The translations under genes and the position numbers were made by a program. From NCBI GenBank assembly GCA_963793095.1, contig CAWBYY010000011.1, positions 1,054,001-1,118,000 on the forward strand: DNA of 64,000 nt, read 5' to 3'. The DNA is from CAVWDI01 sp963793095 (GTDB lineage: Bacteria > Chloroflexota > Anaerolineae > Anaerolineales > UBA4823). Below are positions 1 to 8,233 of the stretch, piece after piece. The number at the start of each line of letters is the position of its first letter. Position 1 is the first letter of the stretch. A model generated the notes under the pieces. It was not told where the DNA came from, made no database searches, and saw nothing but the letters and a program-made list of their open reading frames with translations.

Positions 1-352
1 TTTTTGAAGAATGATTTGCTTTCATAATATGAATAAATTTATAACAGGCGTTTAGTTATCCATAAATATACACAATTCGAAGCTTATCATTCCATTCGGC
101 ACTACCCTGGTTTACAGATTGCAGGTAAACAAAGAGTTCACATCCTATTCCGTGACATGGATCATACCGCCTTACGAAGTTATTGTCTTTCCATTTAGAT
201 TTTCCACCTACTTGAGATGGTTCGTGAAATTGCGTGTAGTGTTACCAATCCCATTTTAAATTAATTACAGTAGGAGTTATGGTAGGAATCTGCTTGTGCA
301 AATATACAGCGTGTATATATTCCCGAGTTAGCCCAATTGATTTTATGACCTT
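1..352. other. Gene-free left edge
   Basis: I see no convincing coding region here on either strand. The stretch is AT-rich. It holds a degenerate copy of the leader repeat found upstream of two genes further right (see 195-256), followed by a short open frame of 28 codons starting at 279 that resembles nothing I know. The gene that once followed this leader may have been lost or displaced by the adjacent Fic cassette, but that is inference. Confidence 0.5.
195..256 (+). repeat. Degenerate copy A of ~62 bp leader repeat
   Basis: The left end (TTAGATTTTCCACC) and right end (ACCAATCCCATTTT) resemble those of the better conserved copies at 4327-4387 and 6715-6776, with a similar overall length. 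The middle is poorly conserved. As in the other copies, an ATG follows about 22 bases later (279), but the frame stays open for only 28 codons. By eye the similarity is clear at both ends and weak between them. Confidence 0.4.
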
Positions 353-418
353 AGCCTTAATTTAAATTTGTAATTTTAAGGTTAAAGCCTTAATTTTGTT
401 AGATAATTTTAAGGCTAT
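353..418 (+). promoter_or_regulatory. Tandem operator and promoter of the Fic cassette
   Basis: Two inverted repeats of the same geometry lie in tandem. AGCCTTAA (353-360) pairs with TTAAGG (376-381), and AGCCTTAA (386-393) pairs with TTAAGGCT (409-416). Each pair is separated by 15 bases, and the units are offset by exactly 33 bp, about three helical turns. They enclose a good Bacteroidota promoter: TTTG at 367-370 and TAATTTTG at 391-398, with 20 bases between. Transcription would begin near 405, about 20 bases before the start codon. The HTH protein encoded immediately downstream is the likely binder, giving autorepression as in toxin-antitoxin modules. That role is inferred. Confidence 0.65.
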
Positions 419-424
419 ACCCTT

Positions 425-883
425 ATGAAAAAGAGAAATCTTATACAAGCTCAGCTTGACAAGAAATTAATTCAATTTAATAATCTTGAAAAATTAGTTG
501 TTCCTCCTAATGGCTGGATTTATTCAATTAGAAAAGGAATCAATATGTCACTAAGACAACTGGGTAAAAGATTATCCATTACTCCTCAAAGTGTTAAAGA
601 AATTGAAGAAAGAGAAAAGACTGGGACAATCTCTTTAAAAGTACTTAAACAAGTAGCTGCTGCATTGGATATGTATTTTGTATATGGGTTTATTCCGAAA
701 GATAAAACTCTTGCCAAGATGGTAGAAAAAAGAGCTCTCGAACTGGCGAAACAAATTGTTGAGAGAACCTCAATTCAAATGACTCTTGAGGATCAAAAAA
801 TCAATGAAATCAGATTAAAACAGGCAGTAAAAGAAAAAGCTGGGGAACTTACAAAAGAAATACCATCGATATTATGGGATTAG
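425..883 (+). CDS. Mobile mystery protein A (XRE-type HTH, antitoxin-like)
   Basis: This 152-residue protein matches the mobile mystery protein A family. A helix-turn-helix of the XRE/Cro type lies at about residues 38-90 (LRQLGKRLSITPQSVKEIE), and a charged helical C-terminal part follows. The family is almost always found directly upstream of a Fic-domain partner, and here the stop codon overlaps the partner's start by 10 bases, which implies translational coupling. The protein probably binds the doubled palindromes just upstream and may restrain the Fic partner. The family link is by recognition of the sequence; antitoxin activity is inferred from the gene arrangement. Confidence 0.8.
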   Translation: MKKRNLIQAQLDKKLIQFNNLEKLVVPPNGWIYSIRKGINMSLRQLGKRLSITPQSVKEIEEREKTGTISLKVLKQVAAALDMYFVYGFIPKDKTLAKMVEKRALELAKQIVERTSIQMTLEDQKINEIRLKQAVKEKAGELTKEIPSILWD

Positions 884-1470
884 ATCTGGATTATATTAAA
901 GGGCAGTCTCCGATTGATGAAGATGAAAAAGAAGGTCTGAAGATTAAAACTATTTCGACAAGAGGGGAATTAGATGAATTTGAACAATCAAATATTGAGG
1001 ATGCCCTTGAATGGAGTTTAAAAAACAAATTCTCTGCGGACCGAATTTTAACCGTTGATTTTATAAAAGAAGTTCATAAAAAAATGTTCTCAGAAGTCTG
1101 GAACTGGGCAGGAATATTTAGAAAATCAAATAAAAATATTGGAGTTGATAAACATCAAATTCACTCACAATTATTATCGTTGCTGGATGATTGTAAATTC
1201 TGGATCAAAAATAAAACCTATAGTGAAGATGAAATAGCGATTAGGTTTAAATACAGATTGGTAAAAATACATCCCTTCCCAAACGGAAATGGTCGTCATT
1301 CAAGGCTATGTGCAGATATTCTAATATCACATGTATTTAATAAATCCGTATTCACATGGGGTGGTGAAGATCTAACTAAACACAATGAAAATAGAGACAG
1401 GTATCTTGCAGCTATCCATAAAGCTGATAAAGAATTAATAGAACCACTTATTACTTTCGCTAGATCTTGA
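874..1470 (+). CDS. Mobile mystery protein B (Fic domain protein)
   Basis: This 198-residue protein carries a complete Fic core, HPFPNGNGRHSR, at residues 133-144, with the catalytic histidine and the GNGR anion-binding loop intact. Fic enzymes usually transfer AMP from ATP to a hydroxyl side chain of a target protein, so an AMPylating toxin-like activity is likely. The gene overlaps the upstream HTH gene by 10 bases and shares its promoter. These pairs are frequently carried on mobile DNA, and the low GC of this cassette compared with the downstream genes fits acquisition by transfer. I did not find a convincing inhibitory (S/T)xxxE(G/N) helix. Confidence 0.85.
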   Translation: MGLDLDYIKGQSPIDEDEKEGLKIKTISTRGELDEFEQSNIEDALEWSLKNKFSADRILTVDFIKEVHKKMFSEVWNWAGIFRKSNKNIGVDKHQIHSQLLSLLDDCKFWIKNKTYSEDEIAIRFKYRLVKIHPFPNGNGRHSRLCADILISHVFNKSVFTWGGEDLTKHNENRDRYLAAIHKADKELIEPLITFARS

Positions 1471-1703
1471 ATACATAAGAAACACAAGTTTTCGTTGAGG
1501 GGTCTCTACAGAATGATTGAGGGTCAAACAAAATGCTCCTTAATATATATTACTCTTTGCAGAAAACTATGAGCATTGACTTGTTTCCCTGCTTTTCCTT
1601 CCGCCGCCTTCGCCATAAACCGAATTTTCCGTATATTATTTGCTCAAAGTTCATTCCACGGAATGTCTTCTGATGTTAAATATCATGATAAAAATAAAAT
1701 CAA

Positions 1704-3053
1704 ATGCAAAGACGCCGTTTTTTAAATCAATTACTGCTCTCTTCCGGAGCAGTGATGCTGGGATCCCAATGCCGCAGGTCCGGTGCCGGGGAAAAGACAC
1801 CTGAACAGGAAGCAGGATCTCAAATCACCGGAAAACCTGCTGCGGGAACCATAAAAGAACCAGCACGTGACATCCCTGTGGTGGAAACTGCAGATGTTCT
1901 GGTTATTGGAGGCGGTCCATCGGGCGTTGCCGCAGCCATTGCTGCCAGCCGTACCGGGGCCCGGACCATCCTGGCCGAGCGGTACAATCACCTGGGGGGA
2001 TTGTGGACAGGCGGACTGGTCCTCCCCCTGCTATCCACGCATGCCATCAACCAGCAGAATAGTATGACCAGGACGCTGCACGGGATCGGTGGAGAAATTT
2101 TGGAGAAATTGGAGGAGATTGGCATGGCGATCCATGAGATAAACCCGGTTGTTGACCCGGAGGCCACCAAATATGTGCTTGAAGTAATGTTGAAGGAATC
2201 TGGCGTGATGCCATTATATCATTGCTGGGCATCCAACGTAATTGTTGAATCAAATACCATCAAAGCCGTCCTCCTTGAAACAAAATCAGGAAGGGTAGCC
2301 ATCCGTCCCAAAACCGTTATCGATTGCACCGGAGATGGAGATATATTGCACTTGGCCGGGGAAGAATATGACATCATGAACTATGAACTTGGACTGGTCC
2401 ACAGATTGGGGAACATCGACAGGATCAACAAAGATCTTGCAGGTGACCGTGATCTCAATTTAGGTGGTGAAACACCCATTCCTTCCGTCAACTGGGTGAA
2501 CATGGTGGGCGGTGATTATGAGGATGCCCTCGATTTCAGGAGACTGTCAGAGCTGCAGCAGAAACACCGGATTGAAATATGGGAAGGTGTGCAGGAGATC
2601 CGGTCTGTCCCGGGTTACGAAGCCGTTTTCCTCCTGGATACGGCTGCCCAGCAGGGAGTTCGGATGTCGAGGATACTCAGGGGGGAATATCGCCTGACCC
2701 TGGAGGACTCCATGACCTTCAAATCTTTCGATGACAATATTGGCATAAGCGGTGCCTGGACGAGTCTTTTATACCAGTCAAGAAGAGTGCCGATGCAGGA
2801 AAGGCCTATGTGGCAGATACCCTACCGTGCCCTTTTGCCGCAAAAAACAAAAAACCTGCTCGTGGCAGGGAGGTGTTTCAGTTTTGAACAGGACCTGTTC
2901 CAGGATGCACGGATCATTGGCACCTGCCTGGTAACCGGACATGGTGCAGGGGTAGGTGCAGCACTGGCTGCCAATTCAGGTAATGCTGTCCAGGAACTGG
3001 ATGTAAAACAGATCCAGAAAACCTTGTTGGCGCAGGACGTATATCTGGGTTAA
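1704..3053 (+). CDS. Exported FAD-dependent oxidoreductase
   Basis: This 449-residue flavoprotein opens with an RRRFL twin-arginine-like n-region, a hydrophobic core and a lipobox ending at Cys23 (LGSQC). It is therefore probably folded in the cytoplasm, exported by Tat and lipid-anchored. A dinucleotide-binding motif, VIGGGPSGVAAA, follows at about residues 66-77, and the rest matches the FAD_oxidored group. A second conserved stretch, NLLVAGRCFS, lies near the C-terminus. Its stop codon overlaps the start of the membrane iron-sulfur gene (TAATG), so the two are co-translated and probably form one redox unit. The substrate is unknown. Confidence 0.8.
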   Translation: MQRRRFLNQLLLSSGAVMLGSQCRRSGAGEKTPEQEAGSQITGKPAAGTIKEPARDIPVVETADVLVIGGGPSGVAAAIAASRTGARTILAERYNHLGGLWTGGLVLPLLSTHAINQQNSMTRTLHGIGGEILEKLEEIGMAIHEINPVVDPEATKYVLEVMLKESGVMPLYHCWASNVIVESNTIKAVLLETKSGRVAIRPKTVIDCTGDGDILHLAGEEYDIMNYELGLVHRLGNIDRINKDLAGDRDLNLGGETPIPSVNWVNMVGGDYEDALDFRRLSELQQKHRIEIWEGVQEIRSVPGYEAVFLLDTAAQQGVRMSRILRGEYRLTLEDSMTFKSFDDNIGISGAWTSLLYQSRRVPMQERPMWQIPYRALLPQKTKNLLVAGRCFSFEQDLFQDARIIGTCLVTGHGAGVGAALAANSGNAVQELDVKQIQKTLLAQDVYLG

Positions 3054-4198
3054 TGCGAATCAGGTCAAAACATATCAGGTGGGTTTTTTTCGGCCTGGCC
3101 GTTGTCCTGGCACTCCCCCTTCCCCTGAAAAGTTTAACCGGCCTGTTCCTCTGGGTCAGTCCCTATATGTTCCTACTCTCTTTTCTGAGCCAGAAAAGCC
3201 TTGTCTGGCTGAATGGCCTCGGAGCGATGGCACTGCTTGTCACCTTTTTCAGGAAACGATGGGTATGCCGTTACCTATGCCCGGCCGGGGCAGTCTGCGA
3301 CCTCGCCTCCGGGATTGGCAGAGGCAGGAGGAAACCGTTGAGACTCAGCCTGAACAAATACCTGGCCATATTTTCCCTGATCCTGGCCTTGTTCGGTATT
3401 CCGGTCTTCTTTTTCACCGATCCCTTCAACATCATCCATATGTCATTGGAAGTGTTCAGGACGGGGATCGGTATCCACTCACTCGTGAAGACTACCGGCA
3501 TCATTTTAATCGTACTGCTGAGCCTGGCTATTCCCGATTCCTGGTGTTCCAGTATTTGTCCTCTGGGTGGATTGCAACTACTGGTTTTTGGTCTTAAGCA
3601 ATCCATCCCGAAGTTCCTCACACCCATAAAAATCAGACCGGAAGGCAGGCGGCTTTTTCTGGCAGGCCTAGCCGGGTTGGCCGCCGGGGCACTGATACCC
3701 CACCGCTTGTTTGCCAGTCAAAAGAAATCCATCAGGCCGCCTTTCGCTCTTCCCGATCCGGAATTCAATATGGTGTGTGCCCGCTGCGGGAATTGTTCAT
3801 CTGCATGTCCGACCAGGATCATCAGTCCATCCACGGACATACGGTCCATCGAAAGCTTCCTCACCCCCGCTATTGATTTCACAGAATCCTATTGCCTGCC
3901 GGAGTGTAAACGATGCGGTGATGTTTGTCCCAGCGGAGCCATCCAGCGATTTTCATTGGAAGACAAGAAAGATCATATCATGGCGCGTGCAGTGATCCAT
4001 GTTGATGATTGCTTACTGCAACAGCTCAAGGAGTGTGATTTATGCAAGTATCACTGTAAGTATGATGCCATAGAGATCGCCAGGACCGGCGATAACCAGA
4101 TCAAATTGCCGCGGGTCATTGAAGATAAATGCACGGGTTGCGGGGCATGTAAAATCATCTGTCCCGCTCAGGTGATCGAGATAGTGGCAGTTGATTAA
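3053..4198 (+). CDS. NapH-like membrane 4Fe-4S ferredoxin
   Basis: This 381-residue protein has several membrane helices in its first half, with two CxxxCP motifs in the cytoplasmic loops (CRYLCP near residue 73 and CSSICP near 167), as in NapH/MauN-type quinol-linked proteins. A further hydrophobic segment near residue 200 leads to a C-terminal ferredoxin part with four cysteine clusters (CARCGNCSSACP, CKRCGDVCP, CDLCKYHC, CTGCGACKIICP). This arrangement could pass electrons between the quinone pool and the lipid-anchored flavoprotein encoded immediately upstream. The domain assignment is firm; the direction of electron flow is inferred. Confidence 0.85.
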   Translation: MRIRSKHIRWVFFGLAVVLALPLPLKSLTGLFLWVSPYMFLLSFLSQKSLVWLNGLGAMALLVTFFRKRWVCRYLCPAGAVCDLASGIGRGRRKPLRLSLNKYLAIFSLILALFGIPVFFFTDPFNIIHMSLEVFRTGIGIHSLVKTTGIILIVLLSLAIPDSWCSSICPLGGLQLLVFGLKQSIPKFLTPIKIRPEGRRLFLAGLAGLAAGALIPHRLFASQKKSIRPPFALPDPEFNMVCARCGNCSSACPTRIISPSTDIRSIESFLTPAIDFTESYCLPECKRCGDVCPSGAIQRFSLEDKKDHIMARAVIHVDDCLLQQLKECDLCKYHCKYDAIEIARTGDNQIKLPRVIEDKCTGCGACKIICPAQVIEIVAVD

Positions 4199-4326
4199 CC
4201 AAACACCTAATATCTGCAGGAAGTCATAATATGCTAAGATTATATATGGTTTAATTTTCTTCTGATAGTTACCATGAAGCGGACAAATCCGAATTTAGAG
4301 CGTTTTAATTTTTTTCATATTTTTAC

Positions 4327-4387
4327 TTAAGATTTCCACCCATCGCAGAGTTTCACTGCATTGCACCAGGTTGTTCCAATCCCATTT
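4327..4387 (+). repeat. Leader repeat copy B
   Basis: This ~61 bp element ends 30 bases before the start codon at 4418. Its first 24 bases, from TTAAGATTTCC to CGCAGAG, are identical to copy C at 6715-6738, and CACTGCATTGCAC and a terminal CCATTT are also shared. Because it sits at the same distance from both genes and both encode exported proteins, it is probably a promoter or 5' leader element rather than random sequence. Confidence 0.6.
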
Positions 4388-4417
4388 TTCATTTACTAAA
4401 CCTTAAATTCATTTATC

Positions 4418-5911
4418 ATGAAAAGAACCATCTTCCTTTGTATCTTGTTAGGGGTCTTCATTCTAATCTGTTCCCCTCCACAATATGCACAGAATATTGC
4501 CTGGCCTCAATTTCGAGGGATAAACTGCTCAGGTATTGCAGATGAAAACCAAGACCCTCCTATAAGTTTTGGCAAAGACCAGAATATGTTGTGGAATACC
4601 AATCTTTCTACAGGTCAATCTTCACCTTGTATATGGCAGGACAATATTTTTATCACCGGGGTTGAGGAAAAAGAGAAGCTGTTGAAAATGTACTGCATTA
4701 ATAGGATAAGTGGAGATATAAAATGGCAAAAGGAGATTACAGTAAAGGAATTTGAAAAGGTCCATCCTGTTAGCAGCCCGGCAAATGCTACTCCCGCCAC
4801 GGATGGAGAAAGGGTGGTTTTCTACTTCAGCTCTTATGGAATCCTCTGCTATGATCTGAAAGGGGAGAAACAGTGGGAGATAACAATGCCAATCCCAGAA
4901 TCCAGGCATGGAATGGGGACCTCACCTGTCATATACGGTAATCTGGTGGTCATGAACTGTTTCGGGCATGTAAATGATCCCTGTCTTCTGGCTATTAACA
5001 AATACAATGGAGAAACAGTCTGGAAGTACTCCTGGCCCATTGAAGATGGTGAACGGACAGACAGCTATTCAACCCCGGTAATTTATAAGGATCAGATTAT
5101 CATTTACAGAACTGCCGATGTATCTGCCTATGATCTAAAAACCGGCGACCAGGTATGGAGGTTCCTTACAGGGGTGGGGGATGCGGTTTGCACACCGGTT
5201 ATAGGGAATGATATTGTGTATGTCACTGCATTCAGCACCACTGGGAATACTGAAGTTCGTGCTCAGTTTCCGGACTTTGAAGGATTGGTATCGGAGTATG
5301 ATGAGAACCTGGACGGATTAATTACTTTAGAAGAGCTTGAGGAGTTTAAATTTATGAACTATCCGGAGAAGGGAGCGGAGGTTTCCGGTGTAATACCGGT
5401 AGCTAAATGGGCCAGGTATTTCGACCATAATAAGGATACCTATACAGATAGCTCGGAATGGGCTGACATGATAGAATATTGTGAATCAGAATATTTGAAG
5501 CAGGGAATCAAAGCCTTTCGATTCGGAGGGGAGGGGGATATAAGCCTTAGTAATTTTATCTGGGGAGAATCAGCTCATGTTCCCCATGTGACTTCGCCCC
5601 TTGTTTATAATAATCGTGTATATATGGTCAAGAGCGGTGGTATTGTTTCCTGTTTCCGGGCAGAGGAGGGAGATTTGTTGTATAGTGAAAGAATCGGTAC
5701 GGCGGGTGCATACTTTGCCTCACCTGTAGCAGTCAATGGCAAAATCTTGTTTACTTCCCGGACAGGAGTGATCACTATAGTGGAGGCAGGGGATCATATG
5801 AATATCCTGGCAAAGAATGATCTGGATGAAGTCATTGTAGCCACTCCTGCAATTATAGACAATAAATTATACATAAGGACAACAAATTCACTGTATGCTT
5901 TTGGCAATTAA
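4418..5911 (+). CDS. Secreted PQQ-type beta-propeller with EF-hand insert
   Basis: This 497-residue protein begins with a clear signal peptide (residues 1-25). WPQFRG near residue 29 starts an outer-membrane-protein-like propeller of PQQ-type repeats, with recurring blade motifs such as ATPATDGERVVF, GTSPVIYGNLVV and STPVIYKDQIII. Between blades two EF-hand-like calcium loops occur, at residues 295-306 (DENLDGLITLEE) and 336-347 (DHNKDTYTDSSE). Propellers of this kind usually act as binding or scaffold domains; no PQQ enzyme active site was recognised. The gene is preceded by leader copy B and appears monocistronic. Confidence 0.75.
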   Translation: MKRTIFLCILLGVFILICSPPQYAQNIAWPQFRGINCSGIADENQDPPISFGKDQNMLWNTNLSTGQSSPCIWQDNIFITGVEEKEKLLKMYCINRISGDIKWQKEITVKEFEKVHPVSSPANATPATDGERVVFYFSSYGILCYDLKGEKQWEITMPIPESRHGMGTSPVIYGNLVVMNCFGHVNDPCLLAINKYNGETVWKYSWPIEDGERTDSYSTPVIYKDQIIIYRTADVSAYDLKTGDQVWRFLTGVGDAVCTPVIGNDIVYVTAFSTTGNTEVRAQFPDFEGLVSEYDENLDGLITLEELEEFKFMNYPEKGAEVSGVIPVAKWARYFDHNKDTYTDSSEWADMIEYCESEYLKQGIKAFRFGGEGDISLSNFIWGESAHVPHVTSPLVYNNRVYMVKSGGIVSCFRAEEGDLLYSERIGTAGAYFASPVAVNGKILFTSRTGVITIVEAGDHMNILAKNDLDEVIVATPAIIDNKLYIRTTNSLYAFGN

Positions 5912-6070
5912 TTATGATTTGGAGCCATTATTTATTGAATAGCGACTACCAGTTTATACAAAATATATTACAGGCTCCAGTTTTTCCTTCCATCCTAAAC
6001 ATATATTTCATAATGAATTACTCTATGATTGGACCCCTCCCAAATTTATGTACCAGTTAAGAATTACGAA

Positions 6071-6188
6071 CGTGGATGATAGCCCACGGTCCTGATTAAA
6101 GACCGGGGATATGCATTTTTAAGGGATACAATATCCTTACGGGTTCCGAAATCGGGCAGTGGAAGACTTCCTACGAAGTCGTTTTTTT
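6071..6188 (+). ncRNA. Candidate structured small RNA
   Basis: Four stem-loops can be drawn by eye. CGTGG 6071-6075 pairs with CCACG 6084-6088, and GGTC 6088-6091 pairs with GACC 6101-6104. AAGGgATA 6121-6128 pairs with TATCCTT 6132-6138, and GACTTC 6165-6170 pairs with GAAGTC 6175-6180 followed by seven T. The first two share a base, so they may alternate. The final hairpin reads as an intrinsic terminator of the plus strand. No gene immediately precedes it; the nearest ends at 5911. A short untranslated transcript would fit, but the 3' end of the 4418 gene's transcript is also possible. Confidence 0.3.
6165..6188 (+). terminator. Intrinsic terminator
   Basis: A six-base-pair stem, GACTTC/GAAGTC with the loop CTAC, is followed after one base by TTTTTTT (6182-6188). 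It lies about 250 bases beyond the propeller gene and may end that transcript or an independent small RNA. Confidence 0.6.
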
Positions 6189-6714
6189 GCAGTATTGCAG
6201 ATTTTGTCAATTTCCGTCTTGTGATCCTGCTTCCATCGGATAAAGCTTTCTCGTTGGTACGTTGGAGGCAAATGGTATATAATACAGCCTCTATTGTCTG
6301 TTGTCAATTTAATACCGTCAATTATTCTAATCATCGTTATTGGTGTTTTTCGGTTAAATTGGCAATGAAAATGGTTCATAACTATGTATACGCTAATTTC
6401 CTGATCCAGATTTTTGTTTTGTCTCCAAAGTGGAAATTAATAGCCTTCATGTCCACACTAGGGAATGCATGGATCCTGTCAGGTGCTGGTATGGGTTGCG
6501 GTGGAAATTTGCAGGATTAATAGATAGCTGATGTTAAAATTTACCCAATAAATCTCAAATAGGTTTAGAAATTAAAACCGTACCTTTTTTGTAATCAGAC
6601 GGTCATAACCTTCTAAGGTTATATGCAGTTTAACCCCAGATTGTATTAATGATCCAATTCGCAGAAAATTAGAAGATTATATCCTTGACTTTTAGTATTT
6701 TTTCGTAACTTTAT

Positions 6715-6776
6715 TTAAGATTTCCACCCATCGCAGAGAATTCCACTGCATTGCACTTGGCTTTTCAATTCCATTT
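6715..6776 (+). repeat. Leader repeat copy C
   Basis: The first 24 bases are identical to copy B, followed by a small insertion (AATTC for TTTC), then CACTGCATTGCAC and a terminal CCATTT. It ends 27 bases before the start codon at 6804, so spacing to the gene is nearly the same as for copy B. The strong conservation between two unrelated coding genes suggests a functional leader or promoter, or recent local duplication. Confidence 0.6.
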
Positions 6777-6803
6777 ATCATTTTCCTAGTAACTCAAAAA
6801 ATA

Positions 6804-7838
6804 ATGATCGTGAGAACATTTATTTCCTCAATATTTCTATTTACAATGGGAATAGGATTTTCTAATGCCCAGAATGTAGAAATTCCTGACACTGCATTTT
6901 TGTATGCCCTCATTGATGAGGGAGTGGATACCAATGAAGATAGTTTAATCAGTTATGATGAGGCTAAAGCAGTAAAGGAGTTAAATATTTCGGGTGAAGT
7001 GGCTTGTAGGTCAGATAGCTGCTGGAGTTTAGGAGACATAGTAAATCTCAAGGGAATAGAAGCATTCAAGTATTTGGTTGATCTCAGTTGCAGGGGAAAT
7101 AAATTAACCAGTTTGGATGTTTCAAAGAATTCTAAACTGAGAAGATTGATTTGTTCTCATAATCATTTAGATAGTCTTGATTTTACGAAACATTATACCT
7201 TGAACTACTTGGACTGTAGGGATAATAAATTAACCAGCCTGAATCTCTCGCATGCTACTGGCTTAAATGAACTCTATTGTACCTCTAATCAATTAACCAG
7301 CCTGGACGTTTCTAATTCTACACAATTAAGAAGAATGAGATGTTATTATAATCCATTGATCAGCCTGGACGTTTCGAATTCTAGAGTTTTAGAAGGATTG
7401 TATTGCGGCAATTGTAAATTAACCAGCCTGGATATTTCGAAAAATGAATCTTTAAAATTCCTTGATATCAGTAATATGCCTAACTTGTATCAAGTATGCG
7501 TCTGGGAAATGCCTTTCCCACCTCGGAATGTTGATGTTAGCACCGGAGGCAGTCCAAATGCATATTTCACAACAGATTGCACCATTGACATTGAAGACAA
7601 TAGTCTTTCAGGACTATTAATCTACCCTAATCCAACCAATGGGCAAATAACATTTGAAACAAGCCAACCTGGCCAACATTGGATTGAAATAACCTCCCTG
7701 AACGGACAATTACTTTACACCGATAAAATGGAAGGACCGACTCACCAGATAGACCTCTCATCCTTCCAGAAAGGACTATATTTCATAACGGTAAGGTCCA
7801 GGGATTATGTGAGGACGGAGAAAATTATCAAGCAATAG
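6804..7838 (+). CDS. Secreted leucine-rich-repeat protein with T9SS tail
   Basis: This 344-residue protein has a signal peptide (residues 1-22). A short acidic region precedes a run of about 21-residue leucine-rich repeats from about residue 90 to 230, with the repeated core LTSLDVSKN/STQLRRL typical of Bacteroidota surface proteins. The last ~75 residues (from LLIYPNPTNGQI to the end) form a type IX secretion sorting domain, including the usual NGQLLY and KGLYFITV elements. The protein is therefore expected to cross the outer membrane and become surface-anchored or released. Binding or adhesion is the likely role; no catalytic motif is seen. Confidence 0.8.
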   Translation: MIVRTFISSIFLFTMGIGFSNAQNVEIPDTAFLYALIDEGVDTNEDSLISYDEAKAVKELNISGEVACRSDSCWSLGDIVNLKGIEAFKYLVDLSCRGNKLTSLDVSKNSKLRRLICSHNHLDSLDFTKHYTLNYLDCRDNKLTSLNLSHATGLNELYCTSNQLTSLDVSNSTQLRRMRCYYNPLISLDVSNSRVLEGLYCGNCKLTSLDISKNESLKFLDISNMPNLYQVCVWEMPFPPRNVDVSTGGSPNAYFTTDCTIDIEDNSLSGLLIYPNPTNGQITFETSQPGQHWIEITSLNGQLLYTDKMEGPTHQIDLSSFQKGLYFITVRSRDYVRTEKIIKQ

Positions 7839-7864
7839 GTGAGAATTTCGAGGATAGATATTAT

Positions 7865-7894
7865 GCCCCCCGTCATGCGCTGGGGGCTTTTTTT
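7865..7894 (+). terminator. Intrinsic terminator of the LRR gene
   Basis: A GC-rich stem, GCCCCC (7865-7870) with GGGGGC (7882-7887), is followed by TTTTTTT (7888-7894), 27 bases after the LRR protein's stop codon. The hairpin also lies beyond the convergent minus-strand gene, but on that strand it lacks a good T-tract. Confidence 0.85.
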
Positions 7895-7972
7895 GATCCG
7901 GCAGGCATTATCTCCTAATAATAGGCCCGCCGGGAAATGGATAGACTAAATTCGCTCCCCAACTGCCTAAAA

Positions 7973-8224
7973 TTAGAACGCCCTCATCTCTCCCGATTCA
8001 ACAATATCCGTCGGGATGCCCTCGATCACAGGGGGGACCAGGTCAGCTTGCTCAAGCTGGTCTGCCGGGATTTTCTTAATAACGTAGCAGACAATACAGA
8101 TCTGATCTGTTTTTTTTCCTGCAATATGTTTGTAGCCTATGGCACAACCTACAACGCCCTTTTTCCGCATCAGGTTTTTTTCAAACTTTTCCCTGACCCT
8201 CTTTGCTTCACTCAATGAATCCAT
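7973..8224 (-). CDS. Free-standing homologue of the protease N-domain
   Basis: This 83-residue protein aligns along nearly its whole length with residues 1-80 of the trypsin-like protease encoded just upstream. Shared features include a VxG..xGYK segment, the IVC.V.KK strand, LVP..I...PTD and the final RAF, where this protein stops exactly. It lies 9 bases downstream of the protease gene on the same strand, so it is probably co-expressed. It could be a pro-domain acting in trans (chaperone or inhibitor), or the remnant of a duplicated protease gene whose catalytic part was lost. I see no trace of the catalytic part beyond its stop codon, which slightly favours a genuine stand-alone domain. 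Confidence 0.65.
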   Translation of the reverse strand: MDSLSEAKRVREKFEKNLMRKKGVVGCAIGYKHIAGKKTDQICIVCYVIKKIPADQLEQADLVPPVIEGIPTDIVESGEMRAF

Positions 8225-8233
8225 AAGCCAGGA

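Larger units (their letters stand above)
5912..6714. other. Gene-free interval with a hairpin cluster
   Basis: There is no convincing protein gene. Open frames of 80 codons (6137-6379, minus) and 99 codons (6221-6520, plus) have low-complexity, unconvincing sequences. The notable content is a run of short stem-loops between 6071 and 6188 ending in a T-tract, described separately. The right part, 6190-6714, shows nothing I recognise. Confidence 0.5.

Noticed and set aside
6137..6520. Open frames of 80 codons (minus) and 99 codons (plus) in the 5.9-6.7 kb gap
   Set aside because: They overlap each other on opposite strands, lack recognisable motifs or signals, and have unnatural composition.
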